Notes under the pieces: generated by a model
What the model saw: only the letters and a program-made list of their open reading frames with translations
Told to the model about the DNA's origin: nothing
Database searches by the model: none
Made by a program: the position numbers and the translations under genes
In this document: positions 6,896-8,047 of the stretch, in pieces
How positions within the stretch are numbered: position 1 is the first letter of the stretch
How the letters are laid out: every line of letters begins with the position of its first letter
Assembly (NCBI GenBank): GCA_913040875.1
Contig: CAJWHX010000138.1
Location: 1-8,047, forward strand
DNA length: 8,047 nucleotides
Direction of reading: 5' to 3'
Source: an uncultured Pseudomonadota bacterium
Lineage (GTDB): Bacteria; Myxococcota; UBA796

Positions 6896-8047
6896 GCCAA
6901 CACGAGATGCCTCAAACCATGCGCCGGACGCTCTCCCCTTTTGGACTGTTCTAATTGGGATTCCGATGTATTGGGTCATACAGTGCATCTTGAGAACCAC
7001 ATTGGATTTACGAGATCTACCCGGTTCTGCAAGTACGTTATCCATCTTGTATACAACCGGTAAAACAAGAGGTTCCGATGCGGCATCGTACGTCTTTAAT
7101 TGGTGCCGATTTTGGCTAGATGTAGATCTACAAACCGCCATATGGATCACCAGTACGATTAGCGGTACAGCAATGGTTCTTGGACTCATCGCAACCGCAA
7201 CGAGTATCTGGGGAAAACAGGCTGGATGTTGGGCCGGTGTACTCACTGCCTGCTGGCCCCTAAGTCAGCAAATGGGATTGCTTGTCGGGTTGGACTCTCT
7301 AGCGATTGGGAGCACATGGCTTGGTGTCGGGGTCCTGTCTGTTGCACTCCACACAGGATGGTGGGGACTATTGATGTTGCCTCTGGCTGGATGGATCCTG
7401 CCGTTGGCTGTAGATGTTAAAAGCATCGCAATTCCAACACTAGCGGTCTTAAGTGCCATTGTATTTCCACCAAACAAACCAACCGCATGGAAGCCTTGGT
7501 CAGTCGGAATCATTGCGACACTCGCTTTTGCATCGACGTTGTCTGGCACCGATGACCATCGAGTGGTCTTGCCCGAAATCAATCGATTTACGATTGAGCA
7601 TGGATGGCACAGACTGCAAGATCTTCAAAGACGTGGATTGCCCGAAGGAATGTTTGAAAGCCTGTGGTGGATCGGAGGTGGATTGTCAATCGGAACATTT
7701 CTCCACCAAACGTGGCTTCACAAACTCTATAAGACGCCTGTTCTATGGATGCGGTTCTGGAGCCCGATGATTCTTTGGATTGCAACAGGAGTTGGATTGT
7801 GCATCACAGCCGCAGGACTTGGTGAACTGAGCCGTCCAAGATATATGGTTGGTCTTGGAATGGGGCTACTTCTTCCAATAGTAGCCTCTTTGGCTGCGTA
7901 TACACATCGATGGGCAAAGATTGCCGGATGCGTCATTGGACTCAATCTTCTGTTAAACACATGGGGTTTTTTTGGACAATGGGGCCAAGTTCGACATCGA
8001 ATGCTTGGAGGCCACCCCCCGACTCTTCCTACAGCACCTTCCATCTG
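6876..8047 (+). CDS. Multi-pass integral membrane protein of unknown function (cut by right edge; start uncertain)
   Basis: One frame stays open from just after a TAA at 6873-6875 to the window edge, giving about 390 residues from the TTG at 6876. Hydrophobic segments lie near residues 20-39, 88-112, 116-139, 141-158, 162-179, 184-198, 208-222, 262-282, 290-318, 325-345 and 350-372: perhaps nine to eleven membrane spans. A polar stretch falls at about 223-260. The TTG start overlaps the ligase gene by 20 bases, with only a loose GAG upstream. The first in-frame ATG (6966) would cut through the first hydrophobic segment. An out-of-frame ATG at 6907 would give a natural N-terminus if the CCCCTTTT run at 6935-6942 held a one-base error. 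I do not recognise the family. The acidic first loop (DLRD, 44-47) and many aromatic spans recall GT-C glycosyltransferases, but this is only a resemblance. The overlap suggests co-transcription with the ligase gene. Confidence 0.8.
   Translation, partial: MTSSHTEPTRDASNHAPDALPFWTVLIGIPMYWVIQCILRTTLDLRDLPGSASTLSILYTTGKTRGSDAASYVFNWCRFWLDVDLQTAIWITSTISGTAMVLGLIATATSIWGKQAGCWAGVLTACWPLSQQMGLLVGLDSLAIGSTWLGVGVLSVALHTGWWGLLMLPLAGWILPLAVDVKSIAIPTLAVLSAIVFPPNKPTAWKPWSVGIIATLAFASTLSGTDDHRVVLPEINRFTIEHGWHRLQDLQRRGLPEGMFESLWWIGGGLSIGTFLHQTWLHKLYKTPVLWMRFWSPMILWIATGVGLCITAAGLGELSRPRYMVGLGMGLLLPIVASLAAYTHRWAKIAGCVIGLNLLLNTWGFFGQWGQVRHRMLGGHPPTLPTAPSI

Noticed and set aside
7265..8044. Minus-strand frames of about 105 codons (7265-7582 and 7727-8044)
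   Set aside because: They are antisense to the membrane-protein frame, which is open over the full stretch and strongly hydrophobic as expected of a real gene.

Overview
The window holds five protein genes and almost no spare DNA. Three lie on the minus strand on the left and two on the plus strand on the right. They diverge from an 82-base spacer (5491-5572). I see no RNA gene, CRISPR array, insertion sequence or phage gene. Base composition looks moderate (near 47 % GC by eye) and even throughout. The gene set suggests a large-genome Gram-negative bacterium with eukaryote-like signalling, of a myxobacterial or related 'deltaproteobacterial' type. The grounds are a Hanks kinase fused to a STAND-type NTPase and helical repeats, a plant-type glutamate-cysteine ligase and an exported trypsin-like protease. 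This placement is an inference from gene content, not a phylogenetic result.

Left arm, minus strand, in order of transcription. First is an exported chymotrypsin-fold serine protease (5490-4408) with signal peptide, complete triad, one predicted disulfide and a beta-rich C-terminal region of unknown type. After 26 bases comes an M14 zinc carboxypeptidase (4381-2696) with a strong ribosome binding site and no signal peptide. After a 125-base spacer with a possible promoter comes a very large regulator (2570 to beyond base 1). It joins a Ser/Thr kinase domain, a NB-ARC/AAA-like NTPase module and an alpha-helical tail that the window edge cuts off.

Right arm, plus strand. A plant-type glutamate-cysteine ligase (5573-6895), the first enzyme of glutathione synthesis, has a good ribosome binding site and a plausible sigma70-type promoter. 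It is followed, probably with a 20-base overlap, by a multi-pass membrane protein that runs off the right edge and has an unclear start.

The protease and carboxypeptidase look like an operon: an endopeptidase and an exopeptidase transcribed together. The kinase-NTPase downstream is co-directional and could sense or regulate, but nothing in the sequence ties it to the peptidases. The ligase and the membrane protein look co-transcribed, and the membrane protein's role is unknown. The least ordinary points are the kinase's HCD catalytic loop within a three-module architecture, the protease's C-terminal beta-rich region, and the peptidase pair beside the signalling protein. I do not see a clear-cut new defence system.
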